From contig CAYWSY010000002.1 in assembly GCA_964461105.1 (NCBI GenBank), positions 1 to 48,807 of the forward strand: a DNA stretch of 48,807 bases, read 5' to 3'. The position numbers were made by a program, and so were the translations under genes. The stretch is from JAGVMG01 sp964461105 (GTDB taxonomy: Bacteria; Chlamydiota; Chlamydiia; Chlamydiales; Rhabdochlamydiaceae). Shown piece by piece: positions 33,083-41,646 of this stretch. Below the pieces are notes generated by a model. The model searched no databases and had not been told where the DNA came from. It worked only from the letters and a program-made list of their open reading frames with translations. The number at the start of each line of letters is the position of its first letter. Position 1 is the first letter of the stretch.

Positions 33083-33914
33083 AGTGATACCAATTACCTT
33101 CCTCTCGTTGTAAAAATGAAACAGGATAAAAACTCACTCCAGACATATTCGGTACAGCAACTTCCCCCAAACAGAAAAACGCAGTTCCACTCCCCGTCAT
33201 TACAACTGTATTAAATCCTAAAGAGATTAAGCCTTTTTTAACATCCTCAAGTTTAGATAGCAGACGAAAAGCAGCAGGTTCTAGATCATTAAAATACGAT
33301 GACTCACCAGAGAGAATTTTCTTTAAAGCCAACCGAGGATCTCGCTCAACTAGTTCCGATACTTTAGTTTCCCTAAAAACAAGGGGGGTTGAAAGCCCTT
33401 CGTCAGGTTTTGCAATCCATAGCTTTGTTGCAGGCAGAGGAGACAACAACTCAAGCTTTTCCCCTTTTCCGCAACAATACGCAGTCCCCTTAGAAAAGAA
33501 AAAGGGAGCATCGGAACTAAATTCCCCTGCCCACAATTGAAGATCAGATTCTGAAACTGGATTTGGATTCAACTGGTTGAGTGCCCAAAGAGTTGTTGCC
33601 GCATTGCCGCTTCCTCCTCCTAAGCCAGCTTGCATCGGAATTATTTTTTCCAAGTGGATGCTCACAGGAAAAGAAACTCCTGTTTTCTCCCGATACTTCT
33701 GAAGCGCCAAAGAGATTAGATTGGTTTCATCGCAAGGCACCTGAGGATCGTTACAGGTCAATTGGTCTTGAGATGCGCGCTTGATGGTTAGCTTGTCGCA
33801 AAGAGAGACTGCTTGATATAAAGAGGCTATTTCATGAAAACCGTCTGCACGGCGAGAAAGGACTCTAAAAAATAAATTGAGCTTAGCTGGAGAGAAATAG
33901 GTCGCGCTTGTCAT
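33069..33914 (-). CDS. ispE: 4-diphosphocytidyl-2-C-methyl-D-erythritol kinase
   Basis: A 281-residue GHMP kinase with FSPAKLNLFFRVLSRRADGFHEI at the N-terminus (split motif PAKLNLFF and RADGFHE) and the ATP-binding IPMQAGLGGGSGNAATT loop near residue 90. The C-terminal VVMTGSGTAFF matches the third GHMP motif. It performs the fourth step of the MEP isoprenoid pathway. I prefer ATG 33914, because the earlier ATG at 33944 is inside a hairpin and adds residues not usual for IspE; neither has a strong ribosome binding site. The order rpsR-rplI-ispE is chlamydial. Confidence 0.92.
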   Translation of the reverse strand: MTSATYFSPAKLNLFFRVLSRRADGFHEIASLYQAVSLCDKLTIKRASQDQLTCNDPQVPCDETNLISLALQKYREKTGVSFPVSIHLEKIIPMQAGLGGGSGNAATTLWALNQLNPNPVSESDLQLWAGEFSSDAPFFFSKGTAYCCGKGEKLELLSPLPATKLWIAKPDEGLSTPLVFRETKVSELVERDPRLALKKILSGESSYFNDLEPAAFRLLSKLEDVKKGLISLGFNTVVMTGSGTAFFCLGEVAVPNMSGVSFYPVSFLQREEGNWYHYVNK

Positions 33915-33929
33915 CGTACCATTAAAGTT

Positions 33930-33957
33930 GTGAGCAAAGCGCATGCACTTTGCTCAC
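33930..33957. terminator. Hairpin between rplI and ispE
   Basis: GTGAGCAAAG (33930-33939) and CTTTGCTCAC (33948-33957) form a perfect 10-bp stem around CGCATGCA. It lies 11 bp past the rplI stop. No T-run follows on the minus strand, so it may only attenuate the ribosomal operon before ispE. Confidence 0.55.
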
Positions 33958-33968
33958 ATGCTTAAGTT

Positions 33969-34475
33969 TTAAGACTCAGGGTGCGGTTCCGCTGCTTCCT
34001 GCTCAAGAGCATCAGCTTCAATTTGAGCCTCGCTAAATACTTTGAGGGTAACATGCGTCGCAACGCTTTCTTTTAACTTCAAATTCAATGGATAAACACC
34101 AGTTGACTTGATCGGAGCTGCCAATAGAACGCTTCGTTTCTCTAGCTTGATTCCAATTGATTCAAAATGGCGTACAATGTCCAGAACCGTTACAGAGCCG
34201 TACATGTGACCATCGTTATCAACTCTAACCGGCAGAATAATGACCATGCCTTCGATTCTCTTAGCCAAGTCTTCAGATTCTGCGCGCTCAATTTGAGCCT
34301 TCTGCGCACGCTCTTCTTTAAGGCGCGCTTGTAGGCGCAGCGTAAACTTATCCGCAACAACGGCCTTTTTTTGAGGGAGCAAGAAATTGCGCGCATAGCC
34401 AGGCTTGACGCTGACAACATCTCCGCTTCGTCCCAAATCCTCGACATCATCGAGAAGTAATAATTGATTTCCCAT
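33969..34475 (-). CDS. rplI: Ribosomal protein bL9
   Basis: A 168-residue L9. The N-terminal RNA-binding domain has LLLDDVEDLGRSGDVVSVKPGYARNFLLPQ..A, followed by the long connecting helix (about 40-75) and the C-terminal domain with GSVT and ISAT-like VLDIVRHF. The C-terminus is slightly extended and acidic. AAAGGAG precedes the ATG. It follows rpsR in the S6-S18-L9 cluster. Confidence 0.96.
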   Translation of the reverse strand: MGNQLLLLDDVEDLGRSGDVVSVKPGYARNFLLPQKKAVVADKFTLRLQARLKEERAQKAQIERAESEDLAKRIEGMVIILPVRVDNDGHMYGSVTVLDIVRHFESIGIKLEKRSVLLAAPIKSTGVYPLNLKLKESVATHVTLKVFSEAQIEADALEQEAAEPHPES

Positions 34476-34498
34476 ATTAATTCATTTCTCCTTTGAGC

Positions 34499-34762
34499 TT
34501 AATCTTGAGCGACAAACGGCAATAAGGCCATGTGTCTTGCTCTTTTTATCGCTTGAGCGAGCTGCCGTTGAAAGTAAGCAGAAACGCCGGTAATGCGACG
34601 TGGAATAATTTTTCCGCGCTCAGTAATGAACTGATAGAGCGTATTGATGTCTTTGTAGTCAATATGCCGAATGCCTGCTGCTGTAAAAGGGCATTGCTTG
34701 CGCTTTCTTACAAACATCCCTTCCATCGGCGCCTTTTTAGAAAAAAATTCAGGTTCACTCAT
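34499..34762 (-). CDS. rpsR: Ribosomal protein bS18
   Basis: An 87-residue basic S18 with RKRKQCPFTAAGIRHIDYKD and the characteristic ERGKIIPRRITGVSAYFQRQLAQAIKRAR core. The start is ATG 34762, because GAGGTG lies 6 nt before it and the preceding GTG at 34774 overlaps that site. It binds S6, encoded just upstream. Confidence 0.95.
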   Translation of the reverse strand: MSEPEFFSKKAPMEGMFVRKRKQCPFTAAGIRHIDYKDINTLYQFITERGKIIPRRITGVSAYFQRQLAQAIKRARHMALLPFVAQD

Positions 34763-34770
34763 GTCACACC

Positions 34771-35112
34771 TCACTCTTGGACGATCGTTTTAAATTCTAA
34801 TTTTTCTGGAACACTCTCTGTACGCAGTGTTAAAAAGCGCAGCAGATCTTCATTTAAATGGTATTCTCTCCACAAATCATTCATGACTTTTGTCGAAATC
34901 GAAAAATATAAGATATAGTAATACCCTTCGCGCTTGCTGTTGATTTCGTATGCAAGCTTACGACGTCCTTGATCAAATGTTTTTTCGATCACACCTGCAC
35001 GGCTCGTAATGCCATGGGTGATCTTCTCCAATGCTTTTTGTCGCGCATCATCACTGAGTGTAGCGCTCAAGATGTACATCCCTTCGTAAAGATGACTCTT
35101 CTCCTTAGACAT
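34771..35112 (-). CDS. rpsF: Ribosomal protein bS6
   Basis: A 113-residue S6 with YEGMYILSATLSDDAR at the start, RRKLAYEINSKREGYYYILYF in the centre (the LAYEI..K..G.Y core) and LRFLTLRTE towards the end. It is the first gene of the S6-S18-L9 set and 11 bp after pth. Confidence 0.95.
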   Translation of the reverse strand: MSKEKSHLYEGMYILSATLSDDARQKALEKITHGITSRAGVIEKTFDQGRRKLAYEINSKREGYYYILYFSISTKVMNDLWREYHLNEDLLRFLTLRTESVPEKLEFKTIVQE

Positions 35113-35123
35113 GTCCTTATCTC

Positions 35124-35753
35124 CTAAGTTTCCAAATTCTTGTTTTCTTTCCTAACATTAGCCTCTTGCATCGCAGCTGCCACTCCCTGTGAAATCCACA
35201 GGCCGAGAATGTGCTGAGCCCGATCAACCACTGCAGCCACTTTCACCTTTTCATCCGAAGTAAAGCGCCCGAGTACATAATCCGCCAAAACCACTTGGCC
35301 TGGAGATCCAACCCCAATCCGCAGCCTGGCATAGTATTGAGTTCGTAAGTGGGCTGCAATGCTCTTAAGCCCATTATGTCCCCCATCGCTTCCCCTTGCC
35401 CGAATTCTCATCGTGCCGAGATCCAAGGCTACATCATCGCAAACGACGAGGAGGTTCTCGATCGGCACCTGATAGTAATCGATGCACCTTCGGACTGCAT
35501 CTCCACTGCTATTCATAAAGGTCGTCGGTTGGAGGAGAAAAAGCCTCTTTCCTTCAACGTCTCCTTTTGCCAGCTCACCCATCAAATCGGAAGAATGCCG
35601 AAATGACCAACCGCGCGCTTGAGCAAAGGCTTGCACAACTTGGAATCCCACATTATGGCGTGTATCCTGATACCCCGCCCCTGGATTTCCCAAGCCAACA
35701 ATTAAATAATTCTGATGTTGCTTATCGTTTTGCAATGACGACAATGACCTCAT
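35124..35753 (-). CDS. pth: Peptidyl-tRNA hydrolase
   Basis: A 209-residue Pth with YLIVGLGNPGAGYQDTRHNVGF (catalytic His in the RHNVGF motif, about 33-38), PTTFMNSSGDAV, and VCDDVALDLGTMRIRARGSDGGHNGLKSI. It releases peptidyl-tRNA from stalled translation. It starts within the last 32 bp of rplY; the first in-frame ATG (35753) is used, and TTG codons a few residues later are alternatives. Coupling with rplY is likely. Confidence 0.95.
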   Translation of the reverse strand: MRSLSSLQNDKQHQNYLIVGLGNPGAGYQDTRHNVGFQVVQAFAQARGWSFRHSSDLMGELAKGDVEGKRLFLLQPTTFMNSSGDAVRRCIDYYQVPIENLLVVCDDVALDLGTMRIRARGSDGGHNGLKSIAAHLRTQYYARLRIGVGSPGQVVLADYVLGRFTSDEKVKVAAVVDRAQHILGLWISQGVAAAMQEANVRKENKNLET

Positions 35754-36279
35754 CCATAGCAGCTAATGGTTTAACGCCAACTGGCAGTGTGAGATCTTTT
35801 AAACGCTTGGTTTGCCGAATCCCCAAATCTGCCACATCAATCAAAAATTCAGAGGGAATATCTTTTGGCAAACACTGAACCTTGATAAAGCGGTTCACCT
35901 GGCGCAAAAAGCCCCCAAGCTTAATCCCAACGCAATCTGCAACGCCGATGCAATTAATCGGCACTTTAAAGCTCACTGGCACATTGTCAATCAACACCTC
36001 AAAATCAATGTGTGAGACGCGGTAGCTTGTCAGATGGTATTGGATGTCCTTAATGATTGCTTTTCTAACTTGGGCACCATCGCTGAGCTCAAAAACAGTT
36101 GTTGGCAATTGACCTGGCTTTAATGAGCGCAAGACAGCGCCAAATTCAGCTCCATTAATGATGAGTTTTTCAGGCTGTGTCTTTGAAGAGTAAATGACAG
36201 CTGGGATATCGCCTTCTCGACGGATCTGCTTAATATCACCCTTCTTATCACCGGTGCGCGGTTTTACTGTAAGTTTCAT
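35722..36279 (-). CDS. rplY: Ribosomal protein bL25 (CTC form)
   Basis: A 185-residue two-domain L25/CTC protein. The N-terminal 5S rRNA-binding domain (about 1-90: RTGDKKGDIKQIRREGDIPAVIY) is followed by the C-terminal TL5-like beta domain (PVSFKVPINCIG...; ...PSEFLIDVADLGI). The ATG has a CTCC-complementary GGAG upstream (AAAGGAGAACG before the start). It precedes pth, the same order I recall in Chlamydia (ctc-pth). Confidence 0.94.
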   Translation of the reverse strand: MKLTVKPRTGDKKGDIKQIRREGDIPAVIYSSKTQPEKLIINGAEFGAVLRSLKPGQLPTTVFELSDGAQVRKAIIKDIQYHLTSYRVSHIDFEVLIDNVPVSFKVPINCIGVADCVGIKLGGFLRQVNRFIKVQCLPKDIPSEFLIDVADLGIRQTKRLKDLTLPVGVKPLAAMDEVIVVIAKR

Positions 36280-36348
36280 ATCGTTCTCCTTTAAGAGGAA
36301 TAATGGTTATTTAAACTCTATTTTTATACAAGACAGAGAGGCACGAAA

Positions 36349-37287
36349 TTAATCGTACAAAGAGGAAATGGACTTGGCACCGAGCATATATTCGATCGCC
36401 TTTCCAAATAGAGGAGCAATTGAAACAATTTCTAATTTCTTTTGAATTGTTTCTTCCAACACGGGGACCGTGTTAGTCATCAGCATCTTCTCAATCGCAC
36501 TTTCCTCGAACGCATTTCCGATGATCAGTCCATGAGTCACAGCTGCACAAATTCGCTTTGCACCAGCATTCTGACACACTTGAGATGCCATCTTCAGCGT
36601 TTCGCCTGTCGAGCATACATCATCGACGAGGAGGACATCACATCCTTCCACGTTACCAATCAGAGCATTTTTTGCTACTTGATCGGCATTCACTCGACGC
36701 TTATCAATGATCGCAAACTCGACTTGCAATGCTTGAGCAAACGAACGGGCTAGTTTAATACTTCCTATATCGGGAGTTACAACTACCGTCTTTGTTAGCT
36801 TCAGCCTCTCCACAGCTTCCACGAGGAGTGGATACGCATAGAGATTGTCGAGCGGGATATCAAAAAATCCCTGAATCTGCTCTGTATGCAGATCCATCGT
36901 AAGCACACGGGTCACACCTGCTTTCTCGAGCAAATTTGCTACGAGCTTTGCAGTGATCGGCTCACGCCTTCCAAGACCCCTTCGATCTTGCCGCGCATAC
37001 CCAAAATAGGGAATGACCGCTACAATCGAACGCGCTGACGAGCGCTTCAAAGCATCGACCAAAATTAACAATTCCATGAGATAGAAACTGGGACGTCGTG
37101 CGATAGTCTGCAGGACGAAGACATCCCGGCCACGGACGCTCTCTAAAATTTGAACGCCTATCTCGCCATCTGGAAATGTTTCGATGATCGCTTTTCCCAA
37201 CTTGATCTTTAGACAAGCCGCTAATTGCTGGGTCAACTCTGGATGAGAAGTACCGGCAAATAGCATCATTGAATGTTCGCTTGCCAT
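36349..37287 (-). CDS. prs: Ribose-phosphate pyrophosphokinase
   Basis: A 312-residue PRPP synthetase. FPDGEIGVQI, PYFGYARQDRR and MDLHTEQIQGFF mark the ATP and metal sites. The PRPP-binding loop is DVLLVDDVCSTGETL (about 217-231). It makes PRPP for nucleotide synthesis. The gap to rplY is 69 bp. Classical Chlamydia species are nucleotide parasites, so the presence of prs fits a less reduced environmental relative. Confidence 0.95.
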   Translation of the reverse strand: MASEHSMMLFAGTSHPELTQQLAACLKIKLGKAIIETFPDGEIGVQILESVRGRDVFVLQTIARRPSFYLMELLILVDALKRSSARSIVAVIPYFGYARQDRRGLGRREPITAKLVANLLEKAGVTRVLTMDLHTEQIQGFFDIPLDNLYAYPLLVEAVERLKLTKTVVVTPDIGSIKLARSFAQALQVEFAIIDKRRVNADQVAKNALIGNVEGCDVLLVDDVCSTGETLKMASQVCQNAGAKRICAAVTHGLIIGNAFEESAIEKMLMTNTVPVLEETIQKKLEIVSIAPLFGKAIEYMLGAKSISSLYD

Positions 37288-37329
37288 CGACCTTATTGGG
37301 TAAATTTCTTTAGCACTTTAATACTAAAA

Positions 37330-37401
<72 letters not shown>

Positions 37402-37558
37402 TCACAACTATGGGTCAAAATTTAATGAACATCATGCTATGCCAGAGAAGATTTATTTGCAACTCAGATTTTCATTTTCCCTCCTCTGCTCTATGAATTT
37501 AATTCGTGTTACTAATTCACGAGCATGATAAGTAAAATAATAATTACAGGTTCGTTTT

Positions 37559-39028
37559 ATGCACATCATTCACATTGCCTCAGAGCTCGCCCCCATAGCC
37601 AAAGTTGGCGGACTTGGGGATGTTCTCTACGGTCTTAGCCAAGAGCTTGTTCGCCTCAAGCACACAGTAGAAATTATCCTTCCCAAATACGATTGCCTCG
37701 ACTTTAAACTCATCGAAAACCTTAAAGTTGAAGTCAAAGAATTGATAACCCCAAACCACTCAAGCACGATCTGGTCGGGCACTTATAAAGGCCTTAAACT
37801 TTTACTTGTCGAGCCCCACCATCCAGAGCATTTTTTTCATCGTGGAGTAATCTATGGCTGCGCTGATGACCTTGAACGATTCACTCACTTTTCACAGATC
37901 ACCCTTGCTTATCTAGATCACCTCCAACAGCCTCCTGATGCCGTTCACCTCCATGACTGGCCCACAGCGCTCGTCTCCATTCTTGCAAAGCAGCAGAAAG
38001 ATCCGCACAACACCCTCCTGACCATTCACAATCTCGAGCATCAAGGCAAATGCACTCCCGCGCTTCTTACTGAAGCTGGAGTTGATATGGGAAATAGCTT
38101 CATTCACAATATGTTACAAGACCCCACCTCACCTGAGCTATGCAACCTCCTAAAAGGAGGGATTCTTGCTTCTGATGCGGTGACCACTGTTTCTCCCAAC
38201 TACCAAAAAGAGATCCTCACCGTTGAAGGAGGGTGCGGGTTGCATGAATCGCTCATTCTCAGCCAGGATAAACTCACGGGAATTCTCAATGGAATTGACG
38301 AGCATTTTTGGAATCCAGAATTTGATCCCTACCTTGTGGCTTCCTACAACACTCATCAAGTCTCAACTCAAGAGCAGCTCAAGGCTGTTTTAGAGGGAAA
38401 ACAAGCCAACAGACACCATCTTGCAACACATGTTCACTTAAGGGCATCGAAGCGTCCCCTTGTCGCCTCTGTAACTCGTCTCGTTCCACAGAAATCCCCT
38501 GAGCTCATCAAAGCAGCTCTTTTGCGCACCTTAGAAAAAGGGGGACAATTCATCCTTCTTGGCACCACGCAAATCCCTGAAATTAAAGCTGAGTTCGTGC
38601 GCCTGCAAACGGAATATCAAGACAATCCCGATATCGCCATCTTGCTTGACTATGACGAAGCGCTCTCCCACCTAATTTTTGCAGCAGCGGACCTCTTTGT
38701 CATCCCCTCTTTATTTGAGCCCTGCGGCTTGACCCAACTCATCGCCCTGCGCTACGGAGCCGTTCCTCTTGCCAGAATTACAGGCGGGCTTGCTGATACC
38801 GTATTCGACATTGACTCCGCTGCAAAACCACTCAAAGAGCGCAACGGATTCACCTTTGATTTTCCTGATGCACAGGGCCTCTACTGGGCTCTAGATCGGG
38901 CACTGAAATATTATGAAGAGACCCCTCAGCTCTGGCACACCCTCATGATGCAAGGGATGAACAGGGATTTCAGCTGGAAGCATACCGCTCCGAAGTACGT
39001 TGAAATCTACGAGAAATTAAGAGGTTAA
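37559..39028 (+). CDS. glgA: Glycogen synthase (ADP-glucose type)
   Basis: A 489-residue GT5 enzyme. The N-terminal ADP-glucose site is KVGGLGDV (15-22), HLHDWPTAL lies in the N-domain, VTTVSPNYQKEI and GILNGIDEHFWNP are in the linker, and SLFEPCGLTQLIALRYGAVP is the C-terminal catalytic region (about 380-400). It elongates glycogen in the cytoplasm. The 157-bp gap after tRNA-Gln must hold its promoter. Its last 12 bp overlap the end of pgsA on the other strand, as the glgA-pgsA neighbourhood in Chlamydia would predict. Confidence 0.95.
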   Translation: MHIIHIASELAPIAKVGGLGDVLYGLSQELVRLKHTVEIILPKYDCLDFKLIENLKVEVKELITPNHSSTIWSGTYKGLKLLLVEPHHPEHFFHRGVIYGCADDLERFTHFSQITLAYLDHLQQPPDAVHLHDWPTALVSILAKQQKDPHNTLLTIHNLEHQGKCTPALLTEAGVDMGNSFIHNMLQDPTSPELCNLLKGGILASDAVTTVSPNYQKEILTVEGGCGLHESLILSQDKLTGILNGIDEHFWNPEFDPYLVASYNTHQVSTQEQLKAVLEGKQANRHHLATHVHLRASKRPLVASVTRLVPQKSPELIKAALLRTLEKGGQFILLGTTQIPEIKAEFVRLQTEYQDNPDIAILLDYDEALSHLIFAAADLFVIPSLFEPCGLTQLIALRYGAVPLARITGGLADTVFDIDSAAKPLKERNGFTFDFPDAQGLYWALDRALKYYEETPQLWHTLMMQGMNRDFSWKHTAPKYVEIYEKLRG

Positions 39029-39610
39029 GCCAAGAGCTCTTTGGATATATTTCCGATTGGCATAAATGTATTCGAAGCCTGAGTAAAGCGTATACACAAC
39101 AGCCAAAAAGACACTATAAAAACTCATCGATTGGAGAGAAGAGAGCTCCAAACACCCCATTGAATAAGGAATCATCAGCACTAAAATAAAGAAAATAATG
39201 ATAGCTTGAACCACAGCTTTAATCTTCCCAGACATCCTAGCTGCAAGTGCCACCCCCCTTAAGGCACATAAAGTCCGCAATGTGCTGATCACCATATCGC
39301 GATAAAAAAGCAAGCACACTAAAAGTAAAGGGAGCTGAATGATCCCTTGAGTAAATCCGAGAAGCACTGAGAGCCGAAAAATACTATCTGCCATTGGATC
39401 AAGAAGTTTACCTAAATCAGTCACTCGATTATGCCTGCGCGCCATCCGTCCATCAAACAAATCAGAGAGCTCGGACACTCCAGCAATCCCAATCAAAATG
39501 TAGGGCAGCCAACTTAAAGCAATTCCAAAATTCTGGTAATAGAGATAAACAATCAGAAAGATCGGGCCGAGCAAAATTCTAGACAGCGTGAGAAACAGCG
39601 CAATGCTCAT
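39017..39610 (-). CDS. pgsA: CDP-alcohol phosphatidyltransferase (phosphatidylglycerophosphate synthase)
   Basis: A 197-residue membrane enzyme with five or six hydrophobic helices and the full CDP-alcohol motif, SDLFDGRMARRHN followed by TDLGKLLDPMAD (D-x2-DG-x2-AR-x8-G-x3-D-x3-D). It makes phosphatidylglycerophosphate from CDP-diacylglycerol. A related phosphatidyl alcohol synthase cannot be excluded. It converges with glgA, their stops overlapping. Confidence 0.88.
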   Translation of the reverse strand: MSIALFLTLSRILLGPIFLIVYLYYQNFGIALSWLPYILIGIAGVSELSDLFDGRMARRHNRVTDLGKLLDPMADSIFRLSVLLGFTQGIIQLPLLLVCLLFYRDMVISTLRTLCALRGVALAARMSGKIKAVVQAIIIFFILVLMIPYSMGCLELSSLQSMSFYSVFLAVVYTLYSGFEYIYANRKYIQRALGLTS

Positions 39611-39672
39611 GTGTTACCTACCCTCTCAACAACACTTTCCTAAGGTTGTATACTGCTTCACCCTTTTTTTAG

Positions 39673-40731
39673 CTACCCTTTTACAAGACTAAGAGAAGAA
39701 GCTTCCTGCAGAGCCAACTGTCCGCAAGCAGCAGCAATATCTTTTCCCTTCGTATAGCGCCACGTTGTTACGATGCCCGCATCGGTTAGAATCTGCTTGA
39801 ATGCTTCAATCTTATCTTTATCTGGACGACTCAAACGCAGCCCCGGAACAGGATTATAGGGAATTAAGTTCACCGTACATTGCTGCCGTTTAAGCAACCG
39901 ACACAACTCCTCGGCATGCTCTTCTCGATCGTTAATCCCTTGAATGAGCGTGTATTCATACGTAATATCCCGATGCGTTTTATTCCCATACTCAAGCATC
40001 GCAGAGAGAATATCTTCTAGTTCATACTTACGTGCATACGGAATGATCTTTTTGCGCACATGCTGATTAGGCGCATGAAGAGAGAGCACAAGATTAATCT
40101 TTAGCCCCTCATCCATTAAGCGGCGAATCCCTTGAACCACACCGACCGTCGATACAGTGATCCGACGCTGGGAAATATTAAGACGCTGCGGATCAATGAT
40201 GAAACGAATCGCTTCAACGACCTGATCATAATTTTCAAAAGGCTCACCCATTCCCATAAAAACAATATGAGAAACCCGCTCCCCTTTTTCATTCAAAAAG
40301 CGATCAATCTGAACCACCTGCTCGAAAATCTCCGCCGCATTTAAGTTGCGAATGAGCCCCTCTTTTCCCGAAGCGCAAAACGCGCACCGTGCAGGACATC
40401 CCACTTGAGAAGAGACGCACACCGTGCGCCGATCTCCCGAACAAATTAAAACCGATTCCACAAGCTTTCCATCGGAAAGTTTCCACAAAAACTTCGTTGT
40501 TTCTTCGTCCGTTGAATGCTGAACGCGCGTTTGCTCAAGCACCTGCAACGTAAACGCCTCACTTAATTTTTGACGAAGCGTCTTGTTCAAATCTGTCATC
40601 GCTTCCCAGCCAGCACATTTGCGCTCATAGACCCATTGGAAAATCTGCTTCGCGCGATAGGGCTTTTCACCTTGAGAGACTAACCAGTTAGAAAGGAAAT
40701 CCAACTTAAGAGAGTGGAATGGAATTGTCAT
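39673..40731 (-). CDS. rlmN: Dual-specificity 23S rRNA/tRNA adenine C2-methyltransferase
   Basis: A 352-residue radical SAM enzyme with the cluster motif CPARCAFCA (C112, C116, C119). The N-terminal accessory domain holds KPYRAKQIFQW, the middle has HIVFMGMGEPFENYD, and SLHAPN follows. A C-terminal cysteine in AACGQL serves as the second methyl-carrying residue in this family. It methylates A2503 of 23S rRNA and A37 of some tRNAs. The length is normal. The small gene at 40752 lies 20 bp upstream on the same strand. Confidence 0.95.
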   Translation of the reverse strand: MTIPFHSLKLDFLSNWLVSQGEKPYRAKQIFQWVYERKCAGWEAMTDLNKTLRQKLSEAFTLQVLEQTRVQHSTDEETTKFLWKLSDGKLVESVLICSGDRRTVCVSSQVGCPARCAFCASGKEGLIRNLNAAEIFEQVVQIDRFLNEKGERVSHIVFMGMGEPFENYDQVVEAIRFIIDPQRLNISQRRITVSTVGVVQGIRRLMDEGLKINLVLSLHAPNQHVRKKIIPYARKYELEDILSAMLEYGNKTHRDITYEYTLIQGINDREEHAEELCRLLKRQQCTVNLIPYNPVPGLRLSRPDKDKIEAFKQILTDAGIVTTWRYTKGKDIAAACGQLALQEASSLSLVKG

Positions 40732-40751
40732 ATCGTTTCTTGTATTTGGGT

Positions 40752-40988
40752 TTAATGACCAAAAATGCGCTGCGCAGCCTGTCGAAGGCGCTCCGCCACG
40801 CGATGTCCTTCATTGTGCTGCTCAATAAACGCGCTCATATTTTCAATGATCGTATTCGAAATCCTCGTCGCAGACTCAAGACCTAAAGCCTTGATCTTCA
40901 ATATGATCGATTGTAAAACAGGCAACACCTGAGCAGGCAATGAAAAAAGAGTTTGATTTAAGCATTTAAAACTGACTGGTTTAACCAT
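40752..40988 (-). CDS. Small unknown protein upstream of rlmN
   Basis: A 78-residue protein with a helical pattern. A hydrophobic helix (VLPVLQSIILKIKALGL, about 20-36) is followed by an amphipathic, charged C-terminus (HRVAERLRQAAQRIFGH). It has no signal peptide and no recognised domain. GGGG lies 5 nt before ATG 40988. It shares the strand with rlmN and is probably co-transcribed. Confidence 0.55.
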   Translation of the reverse strand: MVKPVSFKCLNQTLFSLPAQVLPVLQSIILKIKALGLESATRISNTIIENMSAFIEQHNEGHRVAERLRQAAQRIFGH

Positions 40989-41117
40989 AGACACCCCATT
41001 AACTTTAAGATGCAGACATCGTACCTGACTTAAGAATGAAATCCACGCTCTAATTCACAGACGATAGCACACCGAACAAGCTCATTCACAATTAGTTAAA
41101 AAAATAAACACAGCTTA

Positions 41118-41146
41118 TTGATTTTTTAATACAATTATGATATAAT
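41118..41146 (+). promoter_or_regulatory. Near-consensus sigma70-type promoter
   Basis: TTGATT (41118-41123), a 17-nt spacer and a perfect TATAAT (41141-41146) lie 38 bp before the ATG of the small gene at 41185. The region upstream is AT-rich. Confidence 0.85.
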
Positions 41147-41184
41147 AACTAATGCACCCTCAATTAAAAAAGAGAGGAATTAAT

Positions 41185-41550
41185 ATGACTCCAACACAAT
41201 TAAATCTCCAAATCTTTCTCAAAACGACATTAGCCGCTCAACCGCACACCATCGTGCTCTCAAAGACGGGAAACTACCTCTATCTCGATGAAAAAGAAGG
41301 ACTTAAACTACGAACATTGACATGGGGATGCGGACAGGGCCCCGGGGCAACCCCTCTTCGAAAAATCGTTGCCTACATCAATAAAATCGGCTTAAACCTA
41401 ACAAGAATAGACAACATCAGCTACAATTTAAGCATCGGTCGAATCAATGCAAAAATCCACAAGCACAATGCCAACATCAAAAGGCGATGCCTCGGATTTA
41501 GCTTTATCTCACGGTTTTTCGAAATTAGAGAGCTGCCAGAAAAAAACTAA
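41185..41550 (+). CDS. Small basic unknown protein
   Basis: A 121-residue, strongly basic protein (many K, R, H, N). It opens TPTQLNLQIFLKTTLAAQPH and later has GCGQGPGATPLRKIVAYINK and KIHKHNANIKRRCLGF. GAGAGGA lies 7 nt before ATG 41185. No membrane segment or recognised domain. A near-consensus promoter and good ribosome site argue it is expressed. The base composition is AT-rich at the start and it is flanked by core genes, so it may be a lineage-specific insertion between rlmN and glyQS. Confidence 0.6.
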   Translation: MTPTQLNLQIFLKTTLAAQPHTIVLSKTGNYLYLDEKEGLKLRTLTWGCGQGPGATPLRKIVAYINKIGLNLTRIDNISYNLSIGRINAKIHKHNANIKRRCLGFSFISRFFEIRELPEKN

Positions 41551-41574
41551 CACTCCCTCCACCCGACCGATTTG

Positions 41575-41603
41575 TTGAAGAAATGAAACCTTTCCTGTAG
41601 TAT
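41575..41603 (+). promoter_or_regulatory. Sigma70-type promoter of glyQS
   Basis: TTGAAG (41575-41580), a 17-nt spacer and TAGTAT (41598-41603) precede the glyQS ATG by 43 bp. Confidence 0.6.
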
Positions 41604-41646
41604 CTTTATCTAGCAATAGATTTGATCCTATACCCCACTCATCACT

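Noticed and set aside
34190..34450. 86-codon frame on the minus strand inside rplI
   Set aside because: It is an overlapping frame within a clear L9 gene.
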